Shown here piece after piece: positions 20,661 through 34,172 of a DNA stretch of 60,000 bases. Position 1 is the first letter of the stretch. Each line of letters opens with the position of its first letter. The notes under the pieces were generated by a model. It was given only the letters and a program-made list of their open reading frames with translations. It searched no databases and was not told the DNA's origin. Origin of the DNA: Symsagittifera roscoffensis (Eukaryota; Xenacoelomorpha; Acoela; Convolutidae); contig NW_026971105.1 of NCBI RefSeq assembly GCF_963678635.1, positions 126,001-186,000 on the forward strand, read 5' to 3'. The translations under genes and the position numbers were made by a program.

Positions 20661-21595
20661 GAATGCGAAAAGGAGAAAAATCAGAAGAATTTAGAAATTA
20701 TAGATCATCTAAACGACGAAAACAATAAGATAGGAAAGAACGAAGAAGTAACAAAAAAGGGGAATTTAAAACTCAGAATTGTTTTTGTGCGCGAAAAAGT
20801 CAAGTAAGAAACCAAGCAACTAAGCTTGAAAATGAAACTGACCGAAAGAAATACTTTTTTAATTTTGATTTTAAGATTTGTTGCATTTATAGATTTGCAT
20901 AGTGATTTTAGTCAGTGTTTTTAGAGACACTTACTATTTTTTAGAGAGGCTTGAGTGAGAAGTAAGTTCAGATTTTCCAGTCTTCATGAATGCTTATAAT
21001 CTACTAAGATGACTGTTCACTTTGTGGTGACATGAAAAACCCGAGTAATCTATTGAAGGAGGACTTTATTTCATTGCTTCTTTAAACCACCAAATTTCTT
21101 TATTATATTATTCAGGAGCCGTAACAAATAAATTTCCGAAGGGGGAAAGCATGGTAAGATAGTTTTAGTTTTTGGCAGGAATGTTGACAGGAATGTTCTG
21201 CGTCCCAACACCTTTTAAACCAAGGAGAAGAATTTTTAAATCGAGCTAATGGCACCAAAAGTCAGAAAATATTTTTAATCGTAAGTCATAAACTCAGGGT
21301 GTAGAACAATGGAGACAGTTAGGAGGTATGAATGAAAACAGTATGATGACATTTGTAGCTTGCAGTGAGCCAATGTCATGCTGGTAAAAGTTCTTTTCAT
21401 GCATTTCATGTATTCTTTTCGATGACACTATACCATTTCGCTGAATTTCTCGAAGTTCAGTGAGGTCGTTGACCGGGCTGTTGGGGAATTATGTGACATT
21501 CGACCAGAATGGCGGACAAAATGCATGGCATCAACGAATTTTTGTTGGCAGCAGCAGTTAGAGAAAATTGATAGTTTCGAAGAAATAACGGTGTT
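20661..21595. other. AT-rich stretch between decayed block and tandem array
   Basis: No supported gene. No terminal repeat matching the other end of the decayed block was seen. Confidence 0.45.
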
Positions 21596-23773
21596 AAAAG
21601 ACAAATAGAGAAAAAGGAAAAGGTTAATTTAGAGTGACGAAGTATTTTTTCAAATTTATTCGAACATAAAAACACTTCACGACCTTGAAATTTTGCAGTT
21701 ACTGAAAAAGCACGAAAATCAGTACACCGATTTTTGCTTTAAAAAAACAACAACAGCGATTCTCGACAATGAAGAAAAAATGAGAAGAAGATCGAAATTA
21801 CGTCCGAGATTATCTGAATTGTAACCAATTGTAACGATCGTAGGGTATTGGAAGGATTTTACTACCCTACCTATACCACAACAAAACCGCTCTTCGACCG
21901 GATCCAAGAATCGAAATCGAAATGTTCTTTGGGAAAAACTGAAAACTCAATTTTGACAACTTTCAGCTTCCGAAAAGGTCCTGAATTGATTTTAATTAAC
22001 ATCTGATTCATTTTCCAGAATTTGAGAAGCTAGGAAAAGAGGGAAATGGTTGATCCATCTCCGATGGATATGATGATTTTTTTCTACTGAATAGAAACAA
22101 TACAAATTTGATATTAAGTCCTGTTTTTAGAAGTGACCTCGTGGTCTGGGGATGTCAATCTTTTTGCATGTAACTAAGTTATTTTGCGCAGTCTGGCCAA
22201 TTGCTTTAGTAGTTACGACTTTGTAGACCAGATTTCAATGTACCACACAATGAATTGGCTTTAGTAGAGACGGTTAAAAGCATTTGAAGTTGTGTTTGGA
22301 CGTTTTAGGACCTAGCTTTAGTTTCCGTCGCTATGTATTTCTGGGCGAATGCTACAACTTAAGACTTTTCAGAAAAGCTGATGAACGACCCTTAACCTAG
22401 TACGAAATTTTGACTTTTGATCACAACGTACAAAAGTTCGATTCACAATTCACAAACCTTAATTCTTCATTTTTAAACAAATAAGAAATCCAACACATAG
22501 AGTCCAAAGACTCAAAGAAATTCTACTGAGTATGCGCATCCTACGCCTAATCTGGACAGGAGGATAAACCTTACTTGTCCAGGAACTTTTGAAAGAAACA
22601 AACCACCGATTTCTTACCGAAAAAAAACAATAGTTGAAATTTCACAAAATGTAACCCTCTTCCTTCCAAAAGACGGATAGAGAAAAAGGAAAGTGTTAAT
22701 TTAGAGTGACGAAGTATTTTTTCAAAATTTGTTCGAACATAAAAAAACACGTCACGAACTTGAAATTTTGCAGTTACTGAAAAAGCACGAAAAAAAAACC
22801 GATTTTTGCTTTAAAAAAACAACAAAGGCGATTCTCGACAATGAAGAAAAAATGAGAAGAAGATCGAATTGACGTCCGAGATTATCTGAATTGTAACAAA
22901 TTGTAATGATCGGAGGGTATTGGAAGGATTTTACTACCCTACCTATACCACAACAAAACCGCTCTTCGACCGGATCCAAGAATCGAAATGGTCTTTGGGA
23001 AAAACTGAAAGTTCAATTTTGACAACTTTCAGCTTCCGAAAAGGTCCTGAATTGATTTTAATTAACATCTGATTCATCTTCCAGAATTTGAGAAGCTAGG
23101 AAAAGAGGAAAAGGGTTGATCCATCTCCGATGGATATGATGATTTTTTTCTACTGAATAAAAACAATACAAATTTGATATTAAGTCCTGTTTTTAGGAGT
23201 GACCTCGTGGGCCGGACGATGTCTTTCTTATTGCATGTAACTAAATTATTTTGCGCAATCTGGCCAATAGCCTTAAGTAGTTACGACTTTGTAGACCAGA
23301 TTTCAATGTACCACACAATGAATTGGCTTTATTAGAGACGGTTAAAAGCATTTGAAGTTGTGTTTAAACGTTTTAGGACCTAGCTTTAGTTTCCGTCGCT
23401 ATGTACTTCTGGGCGAATGCTACAACTTAAGACTTTTCATAAAAGCTGATGAACGACCCTTAACCTAGTACAAAATTTTGACTTTTGATCACAACGTACA
23501 AAAGTTCGATTCACTATTCACAAACCTTAATTCTTCATTTTTAAACAAATAAGAAATCCAATACATAGAGTCTAATGATTCCAAGTAATTCTACTGAGTA
23601 TACGCATCCTACGCCTAATCTGGACAGGCGGAAAAACCTTACTTGTCAAGTAACTTTTGAAAAAAACAAACGCCGATTTCTTACCGAAAAAGAAACAAAA
23701 GTTGAAAATTCACAAAATGTAACTCTCTTCTTTCCAAAAGACGGATAGAGAAAATGGAAACGGTTAATTTAGA

Positions 23774-23965
23774 GTGACGAATTATTTTTTCAAAATTTGT
23801 TCGAACATAAAAACAGGTCACGATCTTGAAATTTTGCAGTTACTGAAAAAGCACGAAAATCAAAACATCGATTTTTGCTTTAAAAAAACAACAACAGCGA
23901 TTCTCGATAATGAAGAAAAAATGAGAAGAAGATCGAATTTACGTCCGAGGTTTTCTGAATTGTAA
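23774..23965 (+). pseudogene. Exon-like segment 1 of array unit (copy 3)
   Basis: After TTAATTTAG (acceptor-like) the plus frame reads FFKICSNIKTGHDLEILQLL, then KKHENQN.DFCFKKTTTAIL and DNEEKMRRRSNLRPR, to TAA. The same frame is open in copy 5 (25916-26107). Other copies have small indels in the poly-A run or substitutions. The K/E/N-rich helical composition is protein-like. The minus strand is also open in several copies, but its frames begin at TTG. No family was recognised; it could be a terminal exon. Confidence 0.3.
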
Positions 23966-24418
23966 CGAATTGTAACGATCGGAGGGTATTGGAAGGATTT
24001 TACTACCCTACCTATGCCACAACAAAACCGCTCTTCGACCGGATCCAAGAATCGAAATGGTCTTCGGGAAAAACTGAAAACTCAATTTTGACAACTTTCA
24101 GCTTCCGAAAAGGTCCTGAATCGATTTTAATTAACATCTGATTCATTTTCCAGAATTTGAGAAGCTAGGAAAAGAGGGAAAGGGTTGATCCATCTCCGAT
24201 GGATATGATGATTTTTTTCTACTGAATAAAAACAATACAAATTTGATATTAAGTCCTGTTTTTAGGAGTGACCTCGTGTTCTGGGATGTCACTCCTTTTG
24301 CATGTAACTAAGTTATTTTGCGCAATCTGGCCCATAGCCTTAAGTAGTTACGACTTTGTAGACCAGATTTCAATGTACCACACAATGAATTGGCTTTAGT
24401 AGAGACGGTTAAAAGCAT

Positions 24419-24619
24419 TTGAAGTTGTGTTTAGACGTTTTAGGACCTAGCTTTAGTTTCCGTCGCTATGTACTTCTGGGCGAATGCTACAACTTAAGAC
24501 TTTTCATAAAAGCTGATGAACAACCCTACCCCTTGTACGAAGTTTTGACTTTTGATCACAACGATCAAAAGTTCGATTCACAATTCACAAACCTCAATTC
24601 TTCATTTTTAAACAAATAA
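24419..24619 (+). pseudogene. Exon-like segment 2 of array unit (copy 3)
   Basis: The plus frame reads LCLDVLGPSFSFRRYVLLGE, CYNLRLFIKADEQPYPLYEV and LTFDHNDQKFDSQFTNLNSS, to TAA. It is open in copies 3, 5 (26562-26762) and 9 (30907-31107). These share the bases CTACCCCTTGTAC, where the other copies have CTTAACCTAGTAC and hence an in-frame TAG. Protein-like, family unknown. Confidence 0.3.
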
Positions 24620-27600
24620 GAAATCCAATACATAGAGTCTAAAGATTCCAAGTAATTCTACTGAGTATGCACATCCTACGCCTAATCTGGACAAGAGGAA
24701 AAACCTTACTTGTCCAGGAACTTTTGAAAGAAACAAACCACCGATTTCTTACCGAAAAAAAACAATAGTTGAAGTTTCACAAAATGTAACCCTCTTCCTT
24801 CCAAAAGACGGATAGAGAAAAAGTAAAGGGTTAATTTAGAGTGACGAAGTATTTTTTCAAAATTTGTTCGAACATAAAAACACGTCTCGACCTTGAAATT
24901 TTGCAGTTACTGAAAAAGCACGAAAATCAAAACACCGATTTTTGCTTTAAAAACAACAACAGCGATTCTCGATAATGAAGAAAAAATGAGAAGAAGTTAA
25001 AATTTACGTCCGAGGTTATCTGAATTGTAACGAATTGTAACGATCGGAGGGTATTGTAAGGATTTTACTACCCTACCTATGCCACAACAAAACCGCTGTT
25101 CGACCGGATCCAAGAATCGAAATGGTCTTTGGGAAAAACTGAAAACTCAATTTTAACAACTTTCAGCTTCCGAAAAGGTCCTGAATTGATTTTAAATAAC
25201 ATCTGATTCATTTTCCAGAATTTGAGAAGCTAGGACAAGGGGGAAAGGGCTGATCCATATCCAATGGATATGATGATTTTTTTCTACTGAATAAAAACAA
25301 TACAAATTTGACAATAAGTCCTGTTTTTAGGAGTGACCTCGTGGTCTGGGATGTCACTCTTTTTGCATCTTTTTGCAGGTAACTAAGTTATTTTGCGCAA
25401 TCTGGCCAAGAGCCTTAAGTAGTTACGACTTTTTAGACCAGATTTTAATGTACCACACAATGAATTGGCTTTAGAAGAGACGGTTAAAAGCATTTGAAGT
25501 TGTGTTTAGACATTTTAGGACCTAGCTTTAGTTTCCGTCGCTATGTACTTCTGGGCGAATGCTACAACTTAAGACTTTTCATAAAAGCTGATGAACGACC
25601 CTTAACCTAGTACAAAAATTTGACTTTTGATCACAACGTACAAAAGTTCGATTCACAATTCACAAACCTTAATTCTTCATTTTTAAACAAATAAGGAATC
25701 CAATACATAGAGTCTAAAGATTCCAAGTAATTCTAGTGAGTATGCGCATCCTACGCCTAATCTGGGCAGGAGGAAAAACCTTACTTGTCCAGGAACTTTT
25801 GAAAGAAACAAACCACCGATTTCTTACCGAAAAAAAACAATAGTTGAAGTTTCACAAAATGTAACCCTCTTCCTTCCAAAAGACGGATAGAGAAAAAGTA
25901 AAGGGTTAATTTAGAGTGACGAAGTATTTTTTCAAAATTTGTTCGAACATAAAAACACGTCTCGACCTTGAAATTTTGCAGTTACTGAAAAAGCACGAAA
26001 ATCAAAACACCGATTTTTGCTTTAAAAAATCAACAACAGCGATTCTCGATAATGAAGAAAAAATGAGAAGAAGATCGAATTTACGTCCGAGGTTATCTGA
26101 ATTGTAACGAATTGTAACGATCGTAGGGTATTAGAAGGATTTTACTACCCTACCTATACCACAACAAAACCGCTCTTCAACCGGATCCAAGAATCGAAAT
26201 GGTCGTTGGGAAAAACTGAAAACTCAATTTTGAAAACTTTCAGCTTCCGAAAAGGTCCTGAATTGATTTTAATTAACATCTAATTCATTTTCCAGATTTT
26301 GAGAAGCTAGGAAAAGAGGGAAAGGGTTGATCCATCTCCGATGGACATGATGATTTTTTTCTACTGAATAAAAACAATACAAATTTGATATTAAGTCCTG
26401 TTTTTAGGAGTGACCTCGTGGTCTGGGGATGTCACTCTTTTTGCATGTAACTAAGTTATTTTGCGAAGTCTGGCCAATAGCCTTAAGTAGTTACGACTTT
26501 TTAGACCAGATTTCAATGTACCACACAATGAATTGGCTTTAGTAGGGACGGTTAAAAGCATTTGAAGTTGTGTTTAGACGTTTTAGGACCTAGCTTTAGT
26601 TTCCGTCGCTATATACTTCTGAACGAATACTACAACTTAAGACTTTTCATAAAAGCTGATGAACGACCCTACCCCTTGTACAAAATTTTGACTTTTGATC
26701 ACAACATACAAAAGTTCGATTCACAATTCACAAATCTTAATTCTCCATTTTTAAACAAATAAAAAATTCAATACATAGAGTCTAAAGATTTCAAGTAGTT
26801 CTACTGAGCATGCGCATCCTACGCCTAATCCGGACAGGAGGAAAAACCTAACTTGTCCAGGAACTTTTGAAAGAAACAAACCACCGATTTCTTACCGAAA
26901 AAAACAATAGTTAAATTTTCACAAAATGTAACCCTCTTCCTTCCAAAAGACGGATAGAGAAAAAGTAAAGGGTTAATTTAGAGTGACGAAGTATTTTTTC
27001 AAAATTTGTTCGAACATAAAAACACTTCTCGACCTTGAAATTTTGCAGTCACTGAAAAAGCACGAAAATCAAAACACCGAATTTTGCTTTAAAAAAAACA
27101 ACAACAGCGATTCTCGACAATGAAGAAAAAATGAGAAGAAGATCGAATTTACGTCCAAGATTATCTGAATTGTAACGATTCGTAATGATCGGAGTATATT
27201 GGAAGGATTTTACTACCCTACCTATGCCACAGCACAACAAAACCGCTCTCCGCCCGGATCCAAGAATCGAAATGGTTTTTGGGAAAAACTGAAAACTCAA
27301 TTTTGACAACTTTCAGCTTCCGAAAAGGACCTGAATTGATTTTAATTAACATCTGATTCATTTTCCAGAATTTGAGAAGCTAGGAAGAGAGGGAAAGGTT
27401 TGATCCATCTCCGATGGATAAGATGACTTTTTTCTACTGAATAAAAACAATACAAATTTGATATTAGGTCCTGTTTTTAGGAGTGAACTCGTGGTCTGGG
27501 GATGTCTTTCTTTTTGCATGTAACAAAGTTATTTTGCGCAATCTGGCCAATAGCCTTAAGTAGTTACGACTTTGTAGACCAGATTTCAATGTACCACACA

Positions 27601-29766
27601 ATGAATTGGCTTTAGTAGAGACGGTTAAAAGCATTTGAAGTTGTGTTTAGGCGTTTTAGGACCTAGCTTTAGTTTCCGTCGCTATGGACTTCTGGGCGAA
27701 TGCTACAACTTAAGACTTTTCATAAAAGCTGATGAACGACCCTTAACCTAGTACAAAAATTTGACTTTTGATCACAACGTACAAAAGTTCGATTCTCAAT
27801 TCACAAACCTTAATTCTTCATTTTTAAACAAATAAGAAATCCAATACATAGAGTCTAAAGATTCCAATTAATTCTAGTGAGTATGCGCACCCTACGCCTA
27901 ATCTGGACAGGAGGAAAAACCTTACTTGTCCAGGAGCTTTTGAAAGAAACAAACCAACGATTTCTCACCGAAAAAAAAACAATAGTTGAAATTTCTTAAA
28001 ATGTAACCCTCTTCCTTCCAAAAGACGGATAGAGAAAAAGGAAAGGGTTAATTTAGAGTGACGAAGTATTTTTTCAAAATTTGTTTGAACATAAAAACAC
28101 GTCACGAACTTGAAATTTTGCAGTTACTGAAAAAGCACGAAAATCAAAACACCGATTTTTGCTTTAAAAAAAACAACAACAGCGATTCTCAACAATGAAG
28201 AAAAAATGAGAAGAAGATCAAATTTACGTCCGAGATTATCTGAATTGTAACAAATTGTAACGATCGGAGGGTATTGGAAGGATTTTAGTACCCTACCTAT
28301 GCCACAACAAAACCGCTCTTCGACCGGATCCAAGAATCGAAATGGTCTTTGGGAAAAACTGAAAACTCAATTTTGACAACTTTCAGCTTCCGAAAAGGAC
28401 CTGAATTGATTTTAATTAACATCTGATTCATTTTCCAGAATTTGAGAAGCTAGGAAGAGAGGGAAAGGTTTGATCCATCTCCGATGGATAAGATGACTTT
28501 TTTCTACTGAATAAAAACAATACAAATTTGATATTAGGTCCTGTTTTTAGGAGTGAACTCGTGGTCTGGGGATGTCTTTCTTTTTGCATGTAACAAAGTT
28601 ATTTTGCGCAATCTGGCCAATAGCCTTAAGTAGTTACGACTTTGTAGACCAGATTTCAATGTACCACACAATGAATTGGCTTTAGTAGAGACGGTTAAAA
28701 GCATTTGAAGTTGTGTTTAGGCGTTTTAGGACCTAGCTTTAGTTTCCGTCGCTATGGACTTCTGGGCGAATGCTACAACTTAAGACTTTTCATAAAAGCT
28801 GATGAACGACCCTTAACCTAGTACAAAAATTTGACTTTTGATCACAACGTACAAAAGTTCGATTCTCAATTCACAAACCTTAATTCTTCATTTTTAAACA
28901 AATAAGAAATCCAATACATAGAGTCTAAAGATTCCAATTAATTCTAGTGAGTATGCGCACCCTACGCCTAATCTGGACAGGAGGAAAAACCTTACTTGTC
29001 CAGGAGCTTTTGAAAGAAACAAACCAACGATTTCTCACCGAAAAAAAAACAATAGTTGAAATTTCTTAAAATGTAACCCTCTTCCTTCCAAAAGACAGAT
29101 AGAGAAAAAGGAAAGTGTTAATTTAGAGTGACGAAATAATTTTTCAAAATTTGTTCGAACATAAAAACACGTCACGAACTTGAAATTTTGCAGTTACTGA
29201 AAAAGCACGAAAATCAAAACACCGATTTTTGCTTTAAAAAAAAACAACAACAGCGATTCTCAACAATGAAGAAAAAATGAGAAGAAGATCAAATTTACGT
29301 CCGAGATTATCTGAATTGTAACGAAATGTAATGATTGTAGGGTATTGGAAGGTTTTTACTACCCTACCTAAACCACAACAAAACCGCTCTTCGACCGGAT
29401 CCAAGAATCGAAATGGTCTTTGGGAAAAACTGAAAACTCAATTTTGAAAACTTTCAGCTTCCGAAAAGGTCCTGAATTGATTTTAATTAACATCTGATTC
29501 ATTTTCCAGATTTTTGAGAAGCTAGGAAAAGAGGGAAAGGGTTGATCAATCTCTGATGGACATGATGATTTTTTTCTACTGAATAAAAACAATACAAATT
29601 TGATGTTTAGTCCTGTTTTTAGGAGTGACCTCGTGGTCTGGGGATGTCACTCTTTTTGCATGTAACTAAGTTATTTTGCGCAGTCTGGCCAATAGCCTTA
29701 AGTAGTTACGACTTTGTAGACCAGATTTCAATGTACCACACAATGAATTGGCTTTAGTAGAGACGG

Positions 29767-29882
29767 TTAAAAGCATTTGAAGTCGTTTTTAGACGTTTTA
29801 GGACCTAGCTTTAGTTTCCGTCGCTTAAAAGCATTTGAAGTCGTTTTTAGACGTTTTAGGACCTAGCTTTAGTTTCCGTCGC
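29767..29882 (+). repeat. 58-bp tandem duplication inside array copy 8
   Basis: TTAAAAGCATTTGAAGTCGT through TTTCCGTCGC is present twice, back to back, at 29767-29824 and 29825-29882. No other copy has it. The two halves appear identical, so it is recent. Confidence 0.9.
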
Positions 29883-32293
29883 TATGTACTTCTGGGCGAA
29901 TGCTACAACTTAAGATTTTTCATAAAAGCTGATGAACGACACTTAACCTAGTTTGAAATTTTCACTTTTGATCACAACGTACAAAAGTTCGATTCACAAT
30001 TCACAAACCTTAATTCTTCTTTTTTAAACAAATAAGAAATCCAATACGTAGAGTCTAAAGATTCCATGTAATTCTACTGAGTATGCGCATCCTACGCCTA
30101 ATCTGAACAGGAGGAAAAACCTTACTTGTCCAGGAATTTTTCGAAAGAAACAAACCACCGATTTCTTAACGAAAAAAAAACAAAAGTTGAAATTTCACAA
30201 AATGTTACTCTCTTCTTTCCAAAAGACGGATAGAGAAAAAGGAAAGGGTTAATTTAGAGTGACGAAGTATTTTTTCAAAATTTGTTTGAACATAAAAACA
30301 CGTCACGAACTTGAAATTTTGCAGTTACTGAAAAAGCACGAAAATCAAAACACCGATTTTTGCTTTAAAAAAAACAACAACAGCGATTCTCAACAATGAA
30401 GAAAAAATGAGAAGAAGATCAAATTTACGTCCGAGATTATCTGAATTGTAACAAATTGTAACGATCGGAGGGTATTGGAAGGATTTTAGTACCCTACCTA
30501 TGCCACAACAAAACCGCTCTTCGACCGGATCCAAGAATCGAAATGGTCTTTGGGAAAAACTGAAAACTCAATTTTGACAACTCTCAGCTTCTGAAAAGGT
30601 CCTGAATTGATTTTAATTAACATATGATTCATTTTCCAGAATTTGAGAAGCTAGGAAAAGAGGGAAAAGGTTGATCCATCTCCGATGGATATGATGATTT
30701 TTTTCTACTGAAAAAAAAACAATACAAATTTGATATTAAGTCCTGTTTTTAGGAGTGACCTCGTGGTCTCGGGATGTCACTCTTTTTGCATTTAACTAAG
30801 TTATTTTGCGCAATCTGGCCAATAGCCCTAAGTAGTTACGACTTTGTAGACCAGATTTCAATGTACCACACAATGAATTGGCTTTAGTAGAGACGGTTAA
30901 AAGCATTTGAAGTTGTGTTTAGACGTTTTAGGACCTAGCTTTCGTTTCCGTCGCTATGTACTTCTGAACGAATACTACAACTTAAGACTTTTCATAAAAG
31001 CTGATGAACGACCCTACCCCTTGTACGAAATTTTGACTTTTGATCACAACATACAAAAGTTCGATTCACAATTCACAAATCTTAATTCTTCATTTTTAAA
31101 CAAATAAAAAATTCAATACATAGAGTCTAAAGATTTCAAGTAGTTCTACTGAGCATGCGCATCCTACGCCTAATCTGGACAGGAGGAAAAACCTAACTTG
31201 TCCAGGAACTTTTGAAAGAAACAAACCACCGATTTCTTACCGAAAAAAACAATAGTTGAATTTTCACAAAATGTAACCCTCTTCCTTCCAAAAGACGGAA
31301 AGAGAAAAACTAAAGGGTTAATTTAGAGTGACGAAGTATTTTTTCAAAATTTGTTCGAACATAAAAACACGTCTAGACCTTGAAATTTTGCAGTCACTTA
31401 AAAAGCACGAAAATCAAAACACCGATTTTTGCTTTAAAAAAAACAACAACAGCGATTCTCGACAATGAAGAAAAAATGAGAAGAAGATCGAATTTACGTC
31501 CGAGATTATCTGAATTGTAATGATCGGAGGGTATTGGAAGGATTTTACTACCCTACCTATACCACAACAAAACCGCTCTTCGACCGGATCCAAAAATCGA
31601 AATGGTCTTTGGGAAAAACTGAAAACTCAATTTTGACAACTTTCAGCTTCCGAAAAGGTCCTGGATTAATTTTAATTAACATCTGATTCATTTTCCCAAA
31701 TTTGAGAAGCTAGGAAAAGAGGGAAAGGGTTGATCCATCTCCGATGGATATGATTATTTTTTTCTACTGAATGGAAACAATACAAATTTGATATTAAGTC
31801 CTGTTTTTAGGAGTGACCTCGTGGTCTGGGGATGTCACTCTTTTTGCATGTAACTAAGTTATTATGCGCAATCTGGCCAATAGCCTTAAGCAGTTACGAC
31901 TTTGTAGACCAGATTTCAATGTACCACACAATAAATTGGCTTTAGTAGAGACGGTTAAAAGCATTTGAAGTTGTGTTTAGACGTTTTAGGACCCAGATTT
32001 AGTTTCCGTCGCTATGTAATTCTGGGCGAATGCTACAATTTAAGACTTTTCATAAAAGCTGATGAACGACCCTTAACCTAGTACGAAATTTTGACTTTTG
32101 ATCACAACGTACAAAAGTTCGATTCACAATTCACAAACCTTAATTCTTCATTTTTAAACAAATAACAAATCCAATACATAGAGTCTAAAGATTCCAAGTA
32201 ATTCTACTGAGTATGCGCATCCTACGCCTAATTTGTTGACTGTATTTAAAATTCGTTCAAAAATAGATTTTTTCAAACTGTATTTTATGAATA

Positions 32294-33090
32294 GGTGAAG
32301 TTTTAAATCAATTGATCCGAGCAGTTGAATAACATTAAAATGTAAGACACCAGAAAAACTATCCTGTGCTGCAATGAAATTCCAACTGCAAAAACTTCTT
32401 AATAATTCATCTAAGCTTTAACTAGAAGCTTGCGTCTACCCATATTCTCCTTTAGGATTCGAGAAGCTTGCGTCAAACTATATTCTTTTTTAGGATTCGA
32501 AACGCTTAAAACCCAAAAAATAAATCTGATTTGATGAAATTTTCTTTTTTCATTGATGGTTATTTTTCTGTAAGTAGTGAGCCTGTCAGTTTTTCTTTTA
32601 ATAAATGCGTTCATTACCTCAATTTTAACAAGATGCAAAAACTGATTTGCAAACATAATTACAACAAAGAACAATTTTTAAAGTGTAAGCTTTGTTTTGA
32701 AATCATTTAAAAATGTTTGGAAACAGTTTTTGCTAAACGCAAGTTTTTTGTGGTTTTTTAGACTACGAAAGCAAAAACCTAACTTTTCTTTCATTTGAAA
32801 ATCCAAAAAAGAAACGCAAAATTTTATTCTAAAAAATGATTGCTTCGAGTGGTATGCCTCATTTTCATACCTGGTTTGGCTGATGTTATTCATGAATATA
32901 CAGGTACAAATTGATTTCCTTGATGCTCAATTATAAAATAAACAAATTCGAAAAATTAATTTGGTAACATTACTGTGATATTTTTCTTTCAAATGCAAAA
33001 AAAAATAACAAAAGAATGGTTTTTGAATAATTAGTGCGAATTTTTTTGACTGTTTTAACATGTGTGTTAAAATTATGTAAAATATTTTTC
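32294..33090 (+). repeat. Diverged 0.8-kb direct repeat, copy 1
   Basis: GGTGAAGTTTTAAATCAATT, GATCCGAGCAG, CCCATATTCTCCTTTAGGAT and ACATGTGTGTTAAAATTAT recur in order at 34173-35040 with substitutions and indels. It directly follows the tandem array. Confidence 0.7.
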
Positions 33091-34172
33091 CAAATACGTC
33101 ATCAAGAAGTTACCAAGTAGGAAGACTTGGTGCAACATCAAATAACAGGGACTTTTATGTGAAGTCGAATTTACCGATACAGCAGACTCATTTAGATTGC
33201 ACGAAGTTTAATGATTTTTGAGTTTGCAAAAAAACAATCTATGCAGAAATTTCCGTATCTACTATTGGATTTTTTGGCTCATTTTTTCAAATTTATGTCT
33301 TGGTTTAAAACAAAACCCGTACAAAGAAAACAAGTTTTCCTTTTTGTATTAGATGAAACATCTCGCCTATTCAAAGAAAAAAACTTTGAGAATTTCACTC
33401 AATTTCTGAAGTGTTTTTTTTCCTGCAGCACATTCGTCAACAATGAAACGAATCTGTTGAATGTATCTGCTTGTCATCACCTAATTGCAATTTGCAAGTT
33501 CCCGCTCCATAATTGAGCCTTTGTCGGAACAGGTCCAATTTAGATTGATTGCTGATATTTTCTTTACTCTCATTTTTTCACTGCTGATAACTTGCTGGGC
33601 TTTTTGATTTGTTCAGATTCTTTTTTTTCAGCAGGTATAAGCAAATCTCAAAATCAATTTTTCCAGAGCAGAATTTTTGCGACCAAGAAAATCTCCCAAA
33701 TTTTTTGATGTAAGCGAAGTCAATAAATTTGGGAACAATACTGATTAGTTACTCCGAGCTAACCGGTCAATGGAAAATATTTTTAAATGATGGTGTTTAG
33801 AGAGTGAGCGAGAATTGAAATTGTAGATGACTCCATGTTCAGTTAAATTTTTAATTTTGTTCTTTATTGGGATCATTGAATAGTTGGTAAATAAAAAACG
33901 GATATTGCGTATGTGCTGCTATAGAATCATTTGATTGAACTTAAAAGTCTTAAAAGTATTTTTCAACAAAAAAATTGGTGAAGGTATCAGTTATGTGTCA
34001 AGCACATCCCAACTTTCATTCGCATTACCATGCAAAATCTTTTTAGTCTGTCTCAGAAATTTTTTTAATGAAAATTCCTTTTATACTCAAGACAACTGGA
34101 TGAGTCACCAATCATCATCGTTCTGCTCAACGGAAAAATGCATTTACAGATTTTTTCAATTTTTTTTGAAGA
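33091..34172 (+). other. Spacer between direct repeats, one 101-codon ATG frame
   Basis: An ATG-led plus frame at 33211-33516 (MIFEFAKKQSMQKFPYLLLD...) is phenylalanine-rich as expected for T-rich DNA and has no motif. It is not strong enough to call a gene. Nothing else was recognised. Confidence 0.35.

Larger units (their letters stand above)
21596..32232 (+). repeat. Tandem array of 9.9 copies of a ~1.07-kb unit
   Basis: Using the AAAAGAC(G)GATAGAG mark, copies start at 21596, 22668, 23736, 24803, 25878, 26945, 28020, 29090, 30221 and 31290. The spacing is 1067-1075 bp except one of 1131 bp, explained by a 58-bp internal duplication. The last copy stops at 32232, at ACGCCTAAT. Fixed marks in each unit are ACCGGATCCAAGAATCG, a hairpin-forming (G)AGGGTATTGGAAGG...TACTACCCTAC, and a CTGGACAGGAGG...CTTGTCCAGG hairpin. 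The unit is too long and too varied in composition for a simple satellite, and holds two exon-like segments. It may be a tandemly multiplied gene fragment. Confidence 0.95.

Noticed and set aside
21719-30534. Minus-strand 62-86 codon frames (DPVEERFCCGIGRV...) repeated in the array as genes
   Set aside because: The DPVEERFCCG versions start at TTG, not ATG. They overlap the plus-strand exon-like segment in the same bases and are open in only some copies.
21596-32232. CRISPR array or rDNA unit
   Set aside because: The unit is about 1.07 kb with no short repeat/spacer pattern and no rRNA-like conserved sequence.
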